64,000 nucleotides of DNA from Psychrobacter sp. Cmf 22.2 (lineage in GTDB: Bacteria; Pseudomonadota; Gammaproteobacteria; Pseudomonadales; Moraxellaceae): NCBI RefSeq assembly GCF_001921745.1, contig NZ_MRYA01000001.1, positions 868,001 through 932,000 on the forward strand, given 5' to 3'. The notes under the pieces are model-generated. The model saw nothing but the letters and a program-made list of their open reading frames with translations, searched no databases and was not told where the DNA came from. Below, in pieces: positions 1 through 9,527 of the stretch. The position numbers and the translations under genes were made by a program. Every line of letters begins with the position of its first letter. The first letter of the stretch is position 1.

Positions 1-1100
1 AAGTTAATACCCATACGCGCTTTTATGAGCGTAACCGTATTGAGGTTATCCATGGTTGGGCAAGTTTTGCAGATGCCAATACCTTGCGTATTGAAACTGA
101 TGAAAACATCTTTGAAACGGTTACCTTTAATAAGGCGATTATCACAGTTGGTAGCCGTCCTTATCGTCCTGAAATTTTAGATTTTGATCATCCGCGTGTC
201 TTTGACTCTGATAAAATTTTGCAAATGGATTATGTCGTCAAAAAAATCATCATTTATGGCGCAGGTGTAATCGGTTGTGAATATGCTTCAATTTTTACCG
301 GTCTTGGTTATAAAGTTGATTTGATCAACAACCAAAATCAGCTACTAAGCTATCTTGATAGCGAGATTAGTGATGCTATCGCGCATGACTTTAGACAGTT
401 TGGTGTCCTTATCCGCAGCAATGAAGAAATTGACCATCTTGAGACTCACGACGATTATGTAATTTTGCATCTCAAAAGTGGTAAAAAAATCAAGTCTGAT
501 GCCATTCTTTGGTCAAATGGTCGCTCAGGTAACACTGAGGGGTTAAATTTAGAAGCTATAGGTTTAAAGGCCAATGGCCGTGGTCAGCTCAAAGTAGATG
601 ATACTTACTGTACAGACGTTAAAAACATTTATGCTGCTGGAGATGTAATTGGCTGGCCGTCTCTGGCTTCTGCTGCCTACGACCAAGGGCGCTGTGCGGC
701 AGCCTTTATGGTTGGTGATAGCGATGCAGAGCCGGTATCGAGTGTGCCAACTGGTATCTATACCATTCCTGAAATCTCAAGTATTGGTAAGACTGAGCAA
801 GAGCTGACTGATGAAAAAGTGCCTTACGAAGTGGGGCAGGCGTTCTTTAAGCACTTGGCACGTGCGCAGATTATTGGTGAGCGCTCTGGTGTATTAAAGA
901 TATTGTTCCATCGTGAGACGCTTGAAATCTTGGGCATCCATTGCTACGGCAATCATGCTTCAGAGATTATCCATATTGGACAGGCTGTGATGAAGTGTAA
1001 CAATACCCTTGAATATTTTGTCAATACGACGTTTAACTACCCAACGATGGCAGAAGCTTATCGGGTAGCGGCGTTAAATGGACTCAACCGAGTGTTTTAG
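1..1100 (+). CDS. sthA: Soluble pyridine nucleotide transhydrogenase, 3' part (partial)
   Basis: This FAD flavoprotein moves reducing equivalents between NADPH and NAD+ in the cytoplasm. The reading frame is already open at base 3, so the start codon and roughly the first 100 residues lie before the window. The FAD-binding N-terminus and any redox-Cys region therefore cannot be inspected. The visible part has the NAD(P)-binding Rossmann motif [13 protein letters not shown] (about bases 258-296), the second FAD motif [19 protein letters not shown] (about 630-690) and the C-terminal dimerisation domain of the pyridine nucleotide-disulphide oxidoreductase family. SthA is preferred over Lpd or glutathione reductase because of overall resemblance and the [19 protein letters not shown] ending. 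The stop is TAG, followed by an intrinsic terminator, so the gene ends its transcription unit. Confidence 0.88.
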   Translation, partial: VNTHTRFYERNRIEVIHGWASFADANTLRIETDENIFETVTFNKAIITVGSRPYRPEILDFDHPRVFDSDKILQMDYVVKKIIIYGAGVIGCEYASIFTGLGYKVDLINNQNQLLSYLDSEISDAIAHDFRQFGVLIRSNEEIDHLETHDDYVILHLKSGKKIKSDAILWSNGRSGNTEGLNLEAIGLKANGRGQLKVDDTYCTDVKNIYAAGDVIGWPSLASAAYDQGRCAAAFMVGDSDAEPVSSVPTGIYTIPEISSIGKTEQELTDEKVPYEVGQAFFKHLARAQIIGERSGVLKILFHRETLEILGIHCYGNHASEIIHIGQAVMKCNNTLEYFVNTTFNYPTMAEAYRVAALNGLNRVF

Positions 1101-1131
1101 ATTTTTTAGTGCACTTAATTGCTATTATAAA

Positions 1132-1165
1132 AGCGTCTGTTAAACATCTAACAGGCGTTTTTTTT
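1132..1165 (+). terminator. Intrinsic terminator after sthA
   Basis: A stem of about 10 bp (GCGTCTGTTA pairing with TAACAGGCG, with one wobble) and a short loop is followed by a run of eight T on the plus strand. On the minus strand the hairpin is followed by TTTT, so it may also end the export operon that converges from the right. Confidence 0.8.
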
Positions 1166-1238
1166 GACTAGTCATTTCTTGAGCCAGTGTTTTATAAGGC
1201 GTTTTTACAAGTCAGCTTTTTAACTAAATATTTTTCAA

Positions 1239-2444
1239 CTAAGTGTTTTTCAAAGTAGGCGGTTTTGTATCCGTACGCTTGCGCATAAACAATAATAAAA
1301 TAAAGTAAAATAGCCATAAGCCAATTAAGGCATAAAAACCTGTAGCGACTTGCGAGAGACTGGCGCCCATTTGATTAAGCTGTACTGAAGTATTGATCGC
1401 AGGGGTGGTGGGTATCAACCAGCACAAAATTTGTAGTACTTCTGGCAACTGGTTGGCAGGCCAAGGATAACCGCTCATAAAAAACATCGGCAGTGAGCTA
1501 AAAATCAATATTTGCATACTACGTTCACGCAAGCGAAACCATAAGCCAAACACGCAACCAAGCGTCGCTACTGTCGGACAAAAAATCATCAAAAATAATA
1601 AACTCCCAAGCATGTTTTGTCCACGTGGATAATGGTGCAGCTCAAAAGTCCAGCCATAATAAAAGCAGCCAACTGTGAAGCTAAGTACGCTCACAGCTAC
1701 AATTCTTCCAAGCCAGCCGCGAATACTGGTGCTATGACGCCGCTGTTCATACCAAGTACTAATTAGCATTGCAGACGCTATTAACAGAGTCTGTTGCAAA
1801 ATAATAATAGATACTGCTGGTACTACATATGCACCATAACCCTCAGTTTGATTATACAAAGGCATAATCTGTAATGGGACAGCCTGAGTGTTTTGCGCAG
1901 CAGTAGGTGCATAAGCCCCTTGAGCCACGTTTTTTTTGACTTCAACTCCCGCTGATACCGTACTGACCGCTTGTAAGAACCCCATCTGCACGTTTTTATT
2001 TAATAAAAAATAACCACCATTACCGAGCACACTGACGCTGGCTTCCTTCCCAGATAGCACTTGCTGCTCAAGTCCGCTTGGAATAATCATGTAGCCTGCA
2101 ATTTGATCTGACCAAATGGCTTCTTTGGCTGCTTGTTCGTTAAGAAAGCGTTTGGTGTTTAGCTGTGGACTGGCGCTGCTATAACGCACAATCGTACGCG
2201 ATAAGTCACTGTTATCGTAATCGACGATACCGACCGGTACATGATTGACCACCTCAGATGAATAAGGCCACGGATAAAAAAAGCCGTAAATAATAGGCGC
2301 TATAATCAACATCAAGAGCACGCCTTTATCAGTAAACACATCCTTAAATGTTTGGATAAAGTTTGCCCAAAACGACTGTGGTACTGGCAATGTCGTAAGG
2401 AAGGTAGATGTTTCTGCAGCGTTGGTTTTAGTTGATTTTGACAT
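1239..2444 (-). CDS. ABC-2 type transporter permease (second of a pair)
   Basis: An inner-membrane permease of the ABC-2/YhhJ-YbhR type, 401 aa. A first membrane segment lies near residues 40-60. It is followed by a periplasmic domain of about 150 residues (GIVDYDNSDLSRTIVRY is the typical start of this domain) and a C-terminal block of five or so membrane segments (about 205-390). The start codon overlaps the stop of the preceding permease by one base (TAATG), which indicates translational coupling and probably a heterodimer. The operon also encodes an HlyD-type adaptor and a TolC-like channel but no ATP-binding protein, so the energy source must be encoded elsewhere or differ. The substrate is unknown; related systems export drugs or other hydrophobic compounds. 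Confidence 0.8.
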   Translation of the reverse strand: MSKSTKTNAAETSTFLTTLPVPQSFWANFIQTFKDVFTDKGVLLMLIIAPIIYGFFYPWPYSSEVVNHVPVGIVDYDNSDLSRTIVRYSSASPQLNTKRFLNEQAAKEAIWSDQIAGYMIIPSGLEQQVLSGKEASVSVLGNGGYFLLNKNVQMGFLQAVSTVSAGVEVKKNVAQGAYAPTAAQNTQAVPLQIMPLYNQTEGYGAYVVPAVSIIILQQTLLIASAMLISTWYEQRRHSTSIRGWLGRIVAVSVLSFTVGCFYYGWTFELHHYPRGQNMLGSLLFLMIFCPTVATLGCVFGLWFRLRERSMQILIFSSLPMFFMSGYPWPANQLPEVLQILCWLIPTTPAINTSVQLNQMGASLSQVATGFYALIGLWLFYFILLLFMRKRTDTKPPTLKNT

Positions 2445-3712
2445 TAGCGTGCTCCCCAGCGCTCAGGATGCGATAAGGCACGTTTGGTCAAAAAGACCAT
2501 TAAAATTATCGCAATAACAGTTGCTAAGAGTAGGCCATAAACAATGGGCAGTGATACGGTAAGGGGAGCTTGCATTTGTAGCTGCGCAATGTGCAGCTGT
2601 AGATAATGCGTCAATGGTAGTGCATCAGCCCAATATTTGGCGCTGTCGGTAATGGCAATATAAGGGTAAGTCACGCCTGCGAATGCGTAGGAGGGTACGG
2701 AGATGAATCCAGTAGCCGATAATCCCATACGTAATGAAAATGAGCCGAGTGTAAAGACAGCACCAAGCCAAAATGAGAGAATTATTAATAACACCAGACT
2801 CATATAAGTGATTAACAACGATACTGTGTCCACGCTTTGTTGCGGTGTGGCTAGCCATAATGCCAATGCTGACCAGATACTATAAGCCAGTATGGGCCAA
2901 AAATACTTACCTAATAAGCCTGCGAATAATACGGATAAGCTCGCTTTTTTTATGTTGTTCGAGCTTTCCGTATTATTGTTTTTATATTGACCACTATAAT
3001 TAGCCAATATTAAGTCAGGCGTGCCTATATCGATAAAACGAGACCAACGTCCAAGTTGCTTATCGCGTAGCTCTCGGCCAATTGTCGTTGCTCCAATCAC
3101 CATTGCCAAAATATGCAGCAGCGCAGGAATCACCGTTGATGCCAAAAACTGCTGATAATTATTAATGGCATTGAATAGGTTGGTGCGTTGAATGGCGATA
3201 GGAGAGTAGTTGATCGCAGCTTGTGAAGGCGCCATCCCTTGCTTGACCATACGTTGTATTTCAACACCTGCTGACAAAGTACCGACGACTGATTGTACAC
3301 TGGTCTGAATGATGCCTGAATGCGTGCCATACTGAGCATTTACTTGCAAGACAATAGGTGCAGGTTTGCTGGATGAAATATTACGTGAAAAGTCCTCAGG
3401 TATGACGACGACCGCATAAACGTCACGTTGCAATATAGCCGCTTCGACGTCAGCTGGCGAGTGGTACTGTTGATGAACGGTTAGCGCAGGACTGGCTTCT
3501 AGATAGCGCACCAGAGTATTGGCGATAGGACCATTGTCTTGATCAATGACTCCGATAGGCAGATCTGTGATTTGAGTCTGTGAAAATATCCACCAAACGA
3601 GCAAGACAGTTGCTAGCGGTATCCATAGCACCATTGCTAAATCCCACTGGTTTTTGGCTAAGAATCGCCGCTCATAAGCAGCACTGCGTATAAATGCTTT
3701 TAGCAGACGCAT
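2444..3712 (-). CDS. ABC-2 type transporter permease (first of a pair)
   Basis: A 422-aa inner-membrane permease paralogous to the next gene. It has an N-terminal membrane segment (about residues 27-45), then a periplasmic domain beginning LPIGVIDQDNGPIANTLVRY. A C-terminal set of about five helices follows, with a hydrophilic Asn/Lys-rich loop (NNNTESSNNIKK) between helices near residue 245. The start lies three bases after the HlyD-type adaptor stop, and the stop overlaps the next permease start, so the three genes are coupled. As in its partner there is no nucleotide-binding domain. The family assignment is firm; the substrate is not known. Confidence 0.8.
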   Translation of the reverse strand: MRLLKAFIRSAAYERRFLAKNQWDLAMVLWIPLATVLLVWWIFSQTQITDLPIGVIDQDNGPIANTLVRYLEASPALTVHQQYHSPADVEAAILQRDVYAVVVIPEDFSRNISSSKPAPIVLQVNAQYGTHSGIIQTSVQSVVGTLSAGVEIQRMVKQGMAPSQAAINYSPIAIQRTNLFNAINNYQQFLASTVIPALLHILAMVIGATTIGRELRDKQLGRWSRFIDIGTPDLILANYSGQYKNNNTESSNNIKKASLSVLFAGLLGKYFWPILAYSIWSALALWLATPQQSVDTVSLLITYMSLVLLIILSFWLGAVFTLGSFSLRMGLSATGFISVPSYAFAGVTYPYIAITDSAKYWADALPLTHYLQLHIAQLQMQAPLTVSLPIVYGLLLATVIAIILMVFLTKRALSHPERWGAR

Positions 3713-3715
3713 GGT

Positions 3716-4897
3716 TTACTCTTGAGCCTGAATAACAGCGGTTGGGTCAATCTGTACAATGACACTCATACCAGAGCGAATCCGGCTGTCTGGGTTTGAA
3801 GGTCTTGCCTTGATTTCAAAGGTGCGTACATCAAAGCCGTCATCATTGTTGGTTGGTCGCCAAGTAGCGAAATCAGACAGTGTTGAAGTCGCATAAACTG
3901 TAAACTCTTTATTATAGGGTTTATCCATCGATGACAGCGCTGGAATCGTACCCGTGAACTGTTGACCAATAGCAAATTGATTTAAGTGATTTTCGGTGAC
4001 GTTTAACACAACCCATTGATCGTCCGTATTGACTAAAGTCAGTATTGGTACACCTTGTCCAATGACTTCACCTGCGCTGACGATGACATCGTCCACAACA
4101 CCAGCAATTGGGCTTTTGAGGTTGGCTTCTTCTTTTGCGACCAGCGCTTCATCTAGCTGGGCATCGACTTGCGCGACTTGTGCGGTTGCTGCAGACTTAT
4201 CTTCGCTGCGCACGCCTTCTAATGCCAAATCATACTGCAAACGCGCCGCTTCAGTTTGGTCTTGCGTAGCCAGATACTGCGCATAGGCTTCATCACGCTT
4301 CTGCCTTGCCATAAGTCCTTCTTCATAAAGACGATTGACACGTTGATAAGTGTTTTGTGCCAAATCAGAAGCGGCTTTATTGGCTTGCCAAGCGGCTTTT
4401 GCTTGCGCGATCTCTTGCGGGCGCGCACCGTTTTCTGCTTTGTCCAATTGACTTTGTGCCATTTGCTTACCAGCACGAGCTTGAGCAATCTTTGCATTGA
4501 TTTCGGGAGAGTCCATCTCAATTAGCTGTTGACCTGGTGCTACTTTATCGCCCTCAGTGACCAAGATCTGCGCGATACGGCCTGGTACTTTTGCTGCAAT
4601 AGAAGTCTGCTGCATCTGCATTTGCCCTTGTAGCGTGATGACTTGCGGCTTGCTCTGCTTGGTACTTTGGTACAAGCCATAAGCAATGACGCCAATTATT
4701 ATGAGCAACACTATAGTAAGCAGCACTTTTTTTATCATGGCCGAGTCATTTGCTTTAGGCTTATTGTGATGATAATTGGGCGTAGCCTGTTCTTGTTTTG
4801 TATCTGACATATCCTCTATAGGCTCAGCAGCCAGCGCCGACTCATCAGAAACAGTTGGCTTGCGTGAGTCGTCTGATTCGTTTGGAAGTTTAGTCAT
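3716..4897 (-). CDS. HlyD/EmrA-type periplasmic adaptor subunit
   Basis: A membrane fusion (adaptor) protein of 393 aa that should bridge the two inner-membrane permeases and an outer-membrane TolC-type channel. It has a hydrophilic N-terminal cytoplasmic tail of about 55 residues and one membrane anchor (about 57-75). A biotinyl-lipoyl-like half motif (AAKVPGRIAQILVTEGDKV) precedes a long Ala/Gln/Glu-rich coiled-coil hairpin (about 130-255). The second lipoyl half (LKSPIAGVVDDVIVSAGEVI) and a beta-barrel domain follow. A good Shine-Dalgarno site (AGGAA) precedes the start. It lies 60 bp after the YihY-like gene and 3 bp before the first permease. The N-terminal extension before the anchor is acidic and Ser/Asp-rich. 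Confidence 0.88.
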   Translation of the reverse strand: MTKLPNESDDSRKPTVSDESALAAEPIEDMSDTKQEQATPNYHHNKPKANDSAMIKKVLLTIVLLIIIGVIAYGLYQSTKQSKPQVITLQGQMQMQQTSIAAKVPGRIAQILVTEGDKVAPGQQLIEMDSPEINAKIAQARAGKQMAQSQLDKAENGARPQEIAQAKAAWQANKAASDLAQNTYQRVNRLYEEGLMARQKRDEAYAQYLATQDQTEAARLQYDLALEGVRSEDKSAATAQVAQVDAQLDEALVAKEEANLKSPIAGVVDDVIVSAGEVIGQGVPILTLVNTDDQWVVLNVTENHLNQFAIGQQFTGTIPALSSMDKPYNKEFTVYATSTLSDFATWRPTNNDDGFDVRTFEIKARPSNPDSRIRSGMSVIVQIDPTAVIQAQE

Positions 4898-4957
4898 AAT
4901 GGTGATATTCCTAAAGCAACTAAGTTGAGGATAAAGGGGTTTATTACTAGGGGTGCT

Positions 4958-5905
4958 CTAATACACTTGAATAGCACAAGGTTTGGCGTTTTCTATGGCT
5001 TTAGAATTAAAAATAGCACCAAAAGCGACAATAAAGGCGGAATAATAAAGCCATAACATAATGACTACGGCTGCTGATAGCGCCCCAAACTCAGCGCTAT
5101 AGTTATTAAAGTTTTGTACATAAATCGAAAACAGCACAGACAATACTATCCAAAGAACGGTCGCAAGAGCTGCTCCTGGCACCAGTTTTTTTAGTGCTAC
5201 AGCGTCACGGTTTGGAGCTAGGCGATAAAGACCTAAGAAGCTTAAAAATATAATACCTGCCAATATCGGCCATCTGCCCCAAAGTGCAATCGTCTTAGCT
5301 ACTTGAGGAAAAGGGAAATAAGCTGCTCCTAGAGGAATAATAGCGATAGAGGAGATCGCTATAATCAAGACTACTACTGCTCCAAAGGTCAAACTGACTG
5401 CTCGAATCGTGCCTTGTATAAAGCTGCGTTCTTGAGTGATATGAAAGGCAAGATTGATAAGAATAATTAACGATTTGACCCCTTTAGAGCCTGCATAAAG
5501 GGCCAGTAAGGTCGATATAATAAGACTGAAAGTCAATGTAGAAGTAGTGCTAGAGACCAGATCGCTTAAGCGTGAATTTAGGACTTCATATACTGTGTCA
5601 GGTATAAATGGACGCAAAAGTAAGATTTGCTCTTGCATCTCAGTCGGTGAAAACGCGAGTCCATAAAGCAGCACAAACACAGCCATTACTGGAAAAATCG
5701 ATAAAAAACCAAAAAATCCTACGCTTGCACAATGCGCCCAAACATTAGAGGTATTTGCGTTACGCCATGTCTGTAGTAAAGCCTGCAGCCAACTACTTGT
5801 CGATTTAGAAGTCGTTTTTTTCATAAAAAAGTGGTTCACAGTAGAGTTGTTAAGAGTATGGTTGTTGGATTGTTCATAATAATGAGCACAAACGCTTATC
5901 GCCAT
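4958..5905 (-). CDS. YihY/BrkB family inner-membrane protein
   Basis: A polytopic membrane protein of the YihY/virulence factor BrkB (UPF0761) family, function unsettled. About six hydrophobic segments are visible, beginning with VGFFGFLSIFPVMAVFVLLYG. The family signature PGAALATVLWIVLSVLFSIY lies near residues 240-260, followed by YSAEFGALSAAVVIMLWLYY. The first ATG gives 315 aa; an internal ATG at 5824 gives 288 aa, closer to the family length, and neither has a clear ribosome binding site. The gene lies 23 bp after the TolC-like gene and 60 bp before the adaptor gene, so it appears to be part of the export operon. That is an unusual setting for this family. Confidence 0.8.
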   Translation of the reverse strand: MAISVCAHYYEQSNNHTLNNSTVNHFFMKKTTSKSTSSWLQALLQTWRNANTSNVWAHCASVGFFGFLSIFPVMAVFVLLYGLAFSPTEMQEQILLLRPFIPDTVYEVLNSRLSDLVSSTTSTLTFSLIISTLLALYAGSKGVKSLIILINLAFHITQERSFIQGTIRAVSLTFGAVVVLIIAISSIAIIPLGAAYFPFPQVAKTIALWGRWPILAGIIFLSFLGLYRLAPNRDAVALKKLVPGAALATVLWIVLSVLFSIYVQNFNNYSAEFGALSAAVVIMLWLYYSAFIVAFGAIFNSKAIENAKPCAIQVY

Positions 5906-5928
5906 AGTCTATTATTTTTAGTAATAAA

Positions 5929-7551
5929 TCACTGTTTAGTGTACAAAGTTGGCAATTGAATGTCAGCAGCGTTTAGATAAGCATTGAAGGCAAGTGGCGT
6001 ACCGCAGCTTTGCATAAGAGCTGCTAGCCCCTGTACGTAGTCGTTTGCAGCCTGCGCTTGTTCGGTGCGGGCTTTGAGAGCTTGCGTTTGTGCTTGTACG
6101 ACTTCGAGAGTAGTGTTCACACCTTCTTGCAGTCCAAGGCGACGCAAGCGTAATACCTCTGCGGCTAAGTCGACATTGCTTTGTAATGCTTGATAGCGCG
6201 ACTGAGCATTGTTCACATCGTTCCAGTTTTTCTCGACTAGCAGTAATAGGTTGTCACTGACTTCGATTTCGGACAAATCCGCTTGGCGTATCTTAGCATC
6301 ATTGGACGCTAGCGACGCCGCTTTATCGAGCCCGCCCCACAGCTTCCAACTGGCCGACACACCTGCAATCCAGCTAGGATCTTTTTCGACTTGTCCATAA
6401 CCGTACAGCATGACAGTTGGTTTATAACCAGTATCGGATAGCTTACGTAGCTGCTCAGCTTGCACGCGTTTAGCGGTGACTTTTTGTAGTCCAGGATGGT
6501 GTTTTAGTGCCAAGTTTTGAAAGTAACTGACATCTGGTAGAGGACGACTGGACACAAACAGTGGAGTAGTTGGTTTGATACGGTAGTCTGTCCGCAATAG
6601 ACGTTGTAATGATATCATTGCAAGACGAGCGTCATTATGGGCATTCACTGATTCACTCTTTGCATCGGCCAATGCAGACTGGGCTTCTAAACGATCTACA
6701 CGTGATATAAATCCTTCTTCGTACAAGCGCTTGGCCATATGGTCGGTCTGCTGCAGCGTATCGTAAGCGTCTTCACGCAAGTAAGCGGCAATAATCGCTA
6801 GTTGCGCCTTAAAGTAACGTTCAATCAACGTGTTATAAAGCTCGTTTTTATCAAGTATGCTGTCCGCTACTGCTTCTTGAGTGCGGGCATCCGATGCTCC
6901 AGTGAGTGCTGAAGTGCGTCCAGCAGTATAAACAGGCCAAGCAAAACCAAGACCTGCCCCTGCTGTAGAGCCTGAGCGCTTAAAGTCATAGGAATCTGGA
7001 ATACGATCGCCGACCATCTCGCCAAAGTTTGGCAAATCTGGTATAGGAGGAACAACATCACCAGTATTAGCGCCGGCGTTATTTACACCGTTGATCACAC
7101 CGTTTTTGAGCGTTGATAAGTCAATATCTTCTTGTACATTATAGGCATTGGCCGATAGCTGCGCGAATACAAAAGGATTGTCTATCGTCTTGAGGGCATC
7201 GGTTTGATATTCACTGGCTACAATGGCAGCTTGATTGGCAGCAAGCTTAGGTGAAACTTGTAACAATATTTCTTGTGCTTGCTCAAGACTCAAAAAGCTA
7301 GCCACGTCTAATGGATAGCTATTAGCGACTTTTTTATGAGTAATAGGGTCAACGAGAGTGTTTAGAGTGGGAGTGCTTGACGGCGGCAATAAAACCGAGT
7401 GGACTGGATCGGCATGAATCGTATCCATTGAGACATGGTTTTGGTCAATATCTGTGTTTATAGTATGGTCGTTCGCTGCGGTATGAGTTGAGATTCCTAT
7501 TAGCATAACAGTTGCAACTGCCCTAGGCAGAGATAAGATAGCAAATTTCAT
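5929..7551 (-). CDS. TolC-family outer-membrane efflux channel
   Basis: An outer-membrane factor of the TolC/OprM type, 540 aa from the chosen start. The ATG at 7551 is preferred over one 36 bases upstream because it begins directly with a signal peptide (MKFAILSLPRAVATVMLIG, then Thr/Ala-rich to about residue 26). A low-complexity segment of about 60 residues follows. The two repeated helical-hairpin halves of the family are visible; each has the characteristic long Ala/Gln/Leu-rich helices, for example YEEGFISRVDRLEAQSALAD and LGLQEGVNTTLEVVQAQTQA. A Pro-rich insert (NAGANTGDVVPPIPDLPN) sits in the first half. It is the first gene of the minus-strand operon with YihY, HlyD and two permeases, and probably forms their exit duct. 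Confidence 0.88.
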   Translation of the reverse strand: MKFAILSLPRAVATVMLIGISTHTAANDHTINTDIDQNHVSMDTIHADPVHSVLLPPSSTPTLNTLVDPITHKKVANSYPLDVASFLSLEQAQEILLQVSPKLAANQAAIVASEYQTDALKTIDNPFVFAQLSANAYNVQEDIDLSTLKNGVINGVNNAGANTGDVVPPIPDLPNFGEMVGDRIPDSYDFKRSGSTAGAGLGFAWPVYTAGRTSALTGASDARTQEAVADSILDKNELYNTLIERYFKAQLAIIAAYLREDAYDTLQQTDHMAKRLYEEGFISRVDRLEAQSALADAKSESVNAHNDARLAMISLQRLLRTDYRIKPTTPLFVSSRPLPDVSYFQNLALKHHPGLQKVTAKRVQAEQLRKLSDTGYKPTVMLYGYGQVEKDPSWIAGVSASWKLWGGLDKAASLASNDAKIRQADLSEIEVSDNLLLLVEKNWNDVNNAQSRYQALQSNVDLAAEVLRLRRLGLQEGVNTTLEVVQAQTQALKARTEQAQAANDYVQGLAALMQSCGTPLAFNAYLNAADIQLPTLYTKQ

Positions 7552-7946
7552 GGAGTATAAACCGTTAATTAGGAAGCAAATTGTCATCTTATATTAAGAT
7601 ATTGCAATACAAAATACTTAAGTAAAAAACAATTAAATCAATTGTCATCTATAGTATAAGTCTTAATGATGTTAGCAAAGCGTACACTGTAGAGCCACAA
7701 CTGTGATAGGTCAATGCTTATTACTTACTTATCATTCATTCAGTGTTAAGGTTTTATATAATCTGCACCAAGAAGCAAGCGCGATATAATATTATATCGC
7801 TATAAATTTTGTAAAATGTAGAAGTATGCTCTATTTTAGAACCTATTATAAAAACAGACAACTATATAGCTAGCTTTAGTATATAAAGTCTTGAGATCGA
7901 ATAGGTAGAGCGAATAGTATTGTCTGATAAGGTTGAGGGGGAAAAA
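7552..7946. promoter_or_regulatory. Divergent intergenic region with a perfect 20-bp palindrome
   Basis: This AT-rich region separates the export operon (leftward) from glpK (rightward) and must hold both promoters. Its one striking element is the perfect palindrome GCGATATAATATTATATCGC at 7781-7800. This is the size and symmetry expected of a dimeric repressor site, and its centre also resembles a -10 box on both strands. No regulator gene is adjacent. The role is inferred from position only. Confidence 0.45.
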
Positions 7947-9527
7947 ATGGCAGGATATATATTGGCATTGGATCAAGGAACAACATCAAGCCGTGCGATT
8001 TTATATGATGATCATGCGCGTCCTATCGAGATTGCCCAGCAGCCCACTACATTGCAAACACCAAAAGCTGGCTATGTAGAGCAAGATGCGCGGCAAATCT
8101 GGCAAACTCAAATTAGCTGTGCGCACGATGTCATTAATCAGGCAGGGTTGCTGGCAACTGATGTGACTAGTATTGCTATCACCAACCAGCGCGAATCTAT
8201 CGTCGTTTGGGATAGACAGACAGGTACACCGCTTGCTCCAGCGATTATTTGGCAAGATAGGCGTACCGCAAGCTATTGTGAAAACTTGGCCCGTGATAGT
8301 ACTGATAATGTGACAACGCAAATTCAACAGATTACTGGTTTACGACTAGACGCTTATTTTAGTGCCAGTAAGATTGCTTGGCTGCTTGAAGACAACCCTA
8401 AGATTAAAGCGCGTGCTGCAAGTGGTCAGTTGGCAGTAGGTACTATTGATAGCTGGTTGATTTATCAGTTGACTGGTGGCGAGCACGTCATCGATATTAC
8501 CAATGCTTGTCGTACATTATTGTATGATATTCATAAGCTGGCATGGTCAGAAGATCTGTGCACGCGCTTTAATATTCCGATGAATATATTGCCAAAAGTA
8601 CTGCCGTCAGATGGAGAGTTTGGCAAGACTAAAAAAGGCTTGTTTGCCAAACAAATTCCTATTCATGCGGTACTAGGAGATCAGCAGGCAGCGTTATTTG
8701 GGCAAGGTTGTCTCAAGCCTGGTATGGCCAAAAACACTTACGGCACTGGTTGTTTTATGCTGATAAATATTGGTCAAACCCCCAAACTTAGTGAGCACCA
8801 ACTCCTAACTACGATAGCTTGGCAACGTAAAGCACCCATAAATCGCGTCGATAACTTAACTATCAGTGAAATAGTGCAATCTGGTAAACGTATGATACAA
8901 GCTCCCAACTCCTTTTTTGGACGTGAAGTCACTTATGCGTTAGAAGGTAGTGTTTTTATGGCAGGGGCTATCGTACAGTGGCTGCGTGATAATTTAGGCA
9001 TGATTAAACAAAGTTGCGACGTTGAAGATTTAGCGCGGCAAGTAGACAGTAGCGAAGATGTCGTATTACTTCCAGCCTTTACTGGGCTTGGCACACCTTA
9101 CTGGCGCTCTGATATACATGCTAGCATTAGCGGTATGAGCCGCGGTACCACCAAAGCCCATATCGCTCGTGCTGCTCTTGAGGCGATTGCCTTTCAAACT
9201 TACGATGTGCTTATTGCCATGCAAAAAGACAGTCCACATCCATTAACAGAGCTACGAGTCGATGGCGGTGCGGCAAACAATGATTTACTCATGCAGTTTC
9301 AAGCTGATTTACTCAATGTCCCTGTATTACGTCCCAAAGATACTGAAATCACTGCTAAAGGAGCAGCGCTATTAGCTGGTCTAAAAAACGGATTATATGA
9401 CGAGCAAACTATAAAAGAGTCATGGCAAGTTGATCGTGTCTTTGAACCCAATATGCCTTCTGATAGAAGGGCAAAGCACATTGATAAATGGCAACGAGTT
9501 ATTATTAAGGCATTGATGGAAGTTTGA
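7947..9527 (+). CDS. glpK: Glycerol kinase
   Basis: FGGY-family kinase that phosphorylates glycerol to sn-glycerol 3-phosphate using ATP in the cytoplasm; 526 aa. An upstream in-frame TTG at 7920 is rejected because GAGGGGG sits seven bases before the ATG at 7947. Family motifs are present: ALDQGTTSSRA (N-terminal ATP site), ITNQRESIVVWD, IIWQDRRTA, GDQQAALFGQ, KNTYGTGCFML and FTGLGTPYW. About 30 extra residues lie between TTIAWQ and VTYALEGSVFMAG, where E. coli GlpK has only a short loop. The E. coli fructose-1,6-bisphosphate loop (GGKGGTR) and the EIIA-Glc contact near the C-terminus are not conserved. Classical feedback and PTS control are therefore unlikely. No glpF, glpD or glpR lies nearby. 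Confidence 0.93.
   Translation: MAGYILALDQGTTSSRAILYDDHARPIEIAQQPTTLQTPKAGYVEQDARQIWQTQISCAHDVINQAGLLATDVTSIAITNQRESIVVWDRQTGTPLAPAIIWQDRRTASYCENLARDSTDNVTTQIQQITGLRLDAYFSASKIAWLLEDNPKIKARAASGQLAVGTIDSWLIYQLTGGEHVIDITNACRTLLYDIHKLAWSEDLCTRFNIPMNILPKVLPSDGEFGKTKKGLFAKQIPIHAVLGDQQAALFGQGCLKPGMAKNTYGTGCFMLINIGQTPKLSEHQLLTTIAWQRKAPINRVDNLTISEIVQSGKRMIQAPNSFFGREVTYALEGSVFMAGAIVQWLRDNLGMIKQSCDVEDLARQVDSSEDVVLLPAFTGLGTPYWRSDIHASISGMSRGTTKAHIARAALEAIAFQTYDVLIAMQKDSPHPLTELRVDGGAANNDLLMQFQADLLNVPVLRPKDTEITAKGAALLAGLKNGLYDEQTIKESWQVDRVFEPNMPSDRRAKHIDKWQRVIIKALMEV

Noticed and set aside
3766..4525. Several short frames on both strands inside the HlyD-type gene
   Set aside because: All overlap a well supported gene, lack ribosome binding sites and have no recognisable domain.
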